A model generated the notes under the pieces. That model worked only from the letters and a program-made list of their open reading frames with translations. It had not been told where the DNA came from and made no database searches. Positions 63,038 to 64,000 of a DNA stretch of 64,000 nt are shown in pieces (position 1 is the first letter of the stretch; every line of letters begins with the position of its first letter). The DNA is taken from the NCBI RefSeq assembly GCF_003751945.1, contig NZ_RJKL01000001.1, forward strand, positions 4,402,001 through 4,466,000. The letters are read 5' to 3'. The translations under genes were made by a program, and so were the position numbers. The DNA is from Couchioplanes caeruleus (GTDB lineage: Bacteria > Actinomycetota > Actinomycetes > Mycobacteriales > Micromonosporaceae).

Positions 63038-63490
63038 CTAATTCGTCGTGGGCACCGGTGTCGGCGTCTCGACGAGCCGGGAGAGCACGACCATGCTGCG
63101 GGTCGAGGTGACGAACGGTTCGGCCCGCAGCCGTTCGAGGGCCTGCTCGAGGTGCCCGATGTCGGAGGCCCGCAGATGCACGAGCGCGTCGGCCTGCCCC
63201 GAGACCGTGTACGCGCCGACCACCTCGGGATGCCGCCGGGTGGCGACGGTGATCTGAGCGGGCGTGGTGCGGCCGGTGCAGAACAGCTCGACGAAGGCCT
63301 CGGTGGTCCATCCGACGGCGGCCGGTTCGATGACGGTCGTGAATCCCTTGATGACGCCGCTGGTGCGGAGCCGGTCGACCCGCCGCTTGACCGCCGGGGC
63401 GGACAGCGAGACCTTCGCACCGATCTCAGCATAGGAGGCGCGGGCGTCGGCGATGAGCAGCGCAATGATTCGCTTGTCAACGGCGTCCAT
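63038..63490 (-). CDS. Lrp/AsnC-family transcriptional regulator
   Basis: A protein of about 150 residues with the N-terminal helix-turn-helix (DAVDKRIIALLIADAR; SAPAVKRRVDRL) and the C-terminal RAM ligand-binding domain (VVGAYTVSGQADALVHL). It is divergent from the dimethylargininase-like gene, 73 bp away, an arrangement seen for arginine/ornithine catabolism regulators in actinobacteria, so it probably regulates that gene. The ATG at 63490 lies 13 nt after GGAGG; a TTG at 63496 has the better spacing. Confidence 0.92.
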   Translation of the reverse strand: MDAVDKRIIALLIADARASYAEIGAKVSLSAPAVKRRVDRLRTSGVIKGFTTVIEPAAVGWTTEAFVELFCTGRTTPAQITVATRRHPEVVGAYTVSGQADALVHLRASDIGHLEQALERLRAEPFVTSTRSMVVLSRLVETPTPVPTTN

Positions 63491-63550
63491 CTGCAACGAT
63501 TCGCCTCCGACGAGCAAGGGATTGAGCTTTTTCGGTCGTCCCAGGGTACC

Positions 63551-63556
63551 TACCCT
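63551..63556 (+). promoter_or_regulatory. -10 element of the dimethylargininase-like gene
   Basis: TACCCT ends 7 nt before the ATG at 63564, another probable leaderless start. Confidence 0.55.
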
Positions 63557-63563
63557 TTACTGC

Positions 63564-64000
63564 ATGAGCCACACGGAGCGCTTGCCGCGAATCAGGACAT
63601 ACCTCATGTGTCCCCCTGAGCACTTCACGGTCGAGTACGCGATCAATCCCTGGATGGACACGACTGTCCCGGTTGATCCCGCTCTCGCGCTCAAGCAGTG
63701 GCAGATGCTCAAGGACACCCTGACCGACCTCGGCCACACCGTGCACGTCCTCGACGCCGTACCGGCCCTGCCCGACATGGTGTACGCCGCCAACGGCGCC
63801 TTCTCGGTCGACGGCAAGGTCTACGGCGCGCGCTTCAAGTACCCGCAGCGCGCCGCGGAAGCCGCCGCCCACCGGCAGTTCTACGTCGGCGGGCCGTGGA
63901 CCTTCGCCGACCCGGAGCACGTCAACGAGGGCGAGGGCGACTTCGCCTACGTGCCGGAGGCGCACGGCGGCCTGATCCTGGCCGGCCACGGCTTCCGTAC
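63564..64000 (+). CDS. ddaH: Dimethylargininase / amidinotransferase-like enzyme (5' part)
   Basis: The gene runs off the window; 145 residues are visible. They show the amidinotransferase-fold start (RTYLMCPPEHFTVEYAINPWM near 11) and the motif VYAANGAFSVDG (near 73), where Asn and Ala flank the substrate pocket. This matches N(G),N(G)-dimethylarginine dimethylaminohydrolase-like proteins that in actinobacteria feed citrulline and ornithine metabolism and are often followed by ornithine aminotransferase. The catalytic Cys lies beyond the window edge. Confidence 0.85.
   Translation, partial: MSHTERLPRIRTYLMCPPEHFTVEYAINPWMDTTVPVDPALALKQWQMLKDTLTDLGHTVHVLDAVPALPDMVYAANGAFSVDGKVYGARFKYPQRAAEAAAHRQFYVGGPWTFADPEHVNEGEGDFAYVPEAHGGLILAGHGFR

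Overview
The window is high-GC actinobacterial DNA. The gene order strongly suggests the family Micromonosporaceae, with an Actinoplanes-like organism as my best guess. The segment ino1 - PadR regulator - DUF5318 - class A penicillin-binding protein - GT87 membrane glycosyltransferase - rpsF - ssb - rpsR - rplI - dnaB has the same order as Rv0046c to Rv0058 of Mycobacterium tuberculosis. The segment pseudokinase - murJ - pcnA corresponds to the Rv3907c-Rv3910 side of the mycobacterial origin region. The window is therefore probably origin-proximal, although oriC itself is not in it. I see no rRNA, tRNA, CRISPR array, insertion sequence or prophage.

Region by region. 1-8.6 kb: cell-wall and housekeeping genes (MurJ-associated pseudokinase, MurJ flippase, an unknown protein, CCA-adding enzyme, alkylguanine methyltransferase, inositol-phosphate synthase, and a PadR repressor with a 27-bp palindromic operator). 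8.7-20.5 kb: DUF5318, the class A PBP, a GT87 gene with an apparent one-base frameshift in a C7 run, a large GT-C-like membrane protein, endonuclease IV, a secreted protein, and the rpsF-ssb-rpsR-rplI operon with a structured leader. 20.8-25.1 kb: one very long tryptophan-rich repeat protein with three C-terminal membrane helices. 25.1-27.2 kb: a divergent region with DnaA boxes, then dnaB without an intein.

27.3-33.9 kb is a polymorphic-toxin island. A YbaB-like gene, a small WXG100-like gene, a 1,510-residue toxin (CpnT-like N-terminus, papain-fold deamidase-like domain, RelA/SpoT-like C-terminal domain) and a candidate immunity gene form one minus-strand operon. A divergent gene fuses a YrhB-like, a YwqJ-like deaminase and a SUKH-3 domain. 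34.0-38.2 kb is a three-gene coupled operon (GGDEF-EAL protein, membrane protein, zinc-ribbon protein). From 38.7 to 59.2 kb molybdenum-cofactor genes recur in four places (moaC-mogA-moeA-moaE, moaA-moaD, fdhD, mobA), with membrane proteins, two acetyltransferases, an ATPase, a prepilin peptidase, a PHP-UvrD helicase fusion, a metallophosphoesterase, a fructosamine-kinase-like protein and a DUF4192 protein between them. 59.3-64.0 kb holds DUF6457, a YbjN-like chaperone-domain protein, a lipoprotein beta-propeller, an Lrp regulator and the start of a dimethylargininase-like gene.

Three patterns run across the window. Pairs of perfect DnaA boxes lie 54-150 bp upstream of gene starts at three loci. 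At least ten genes have a TANNNT-like -10 hexamer 6-9 nt before the start codon, which points to leaderless mRNAs. Many intergenic gaps contain unrelated short degenerate tandem repeats.
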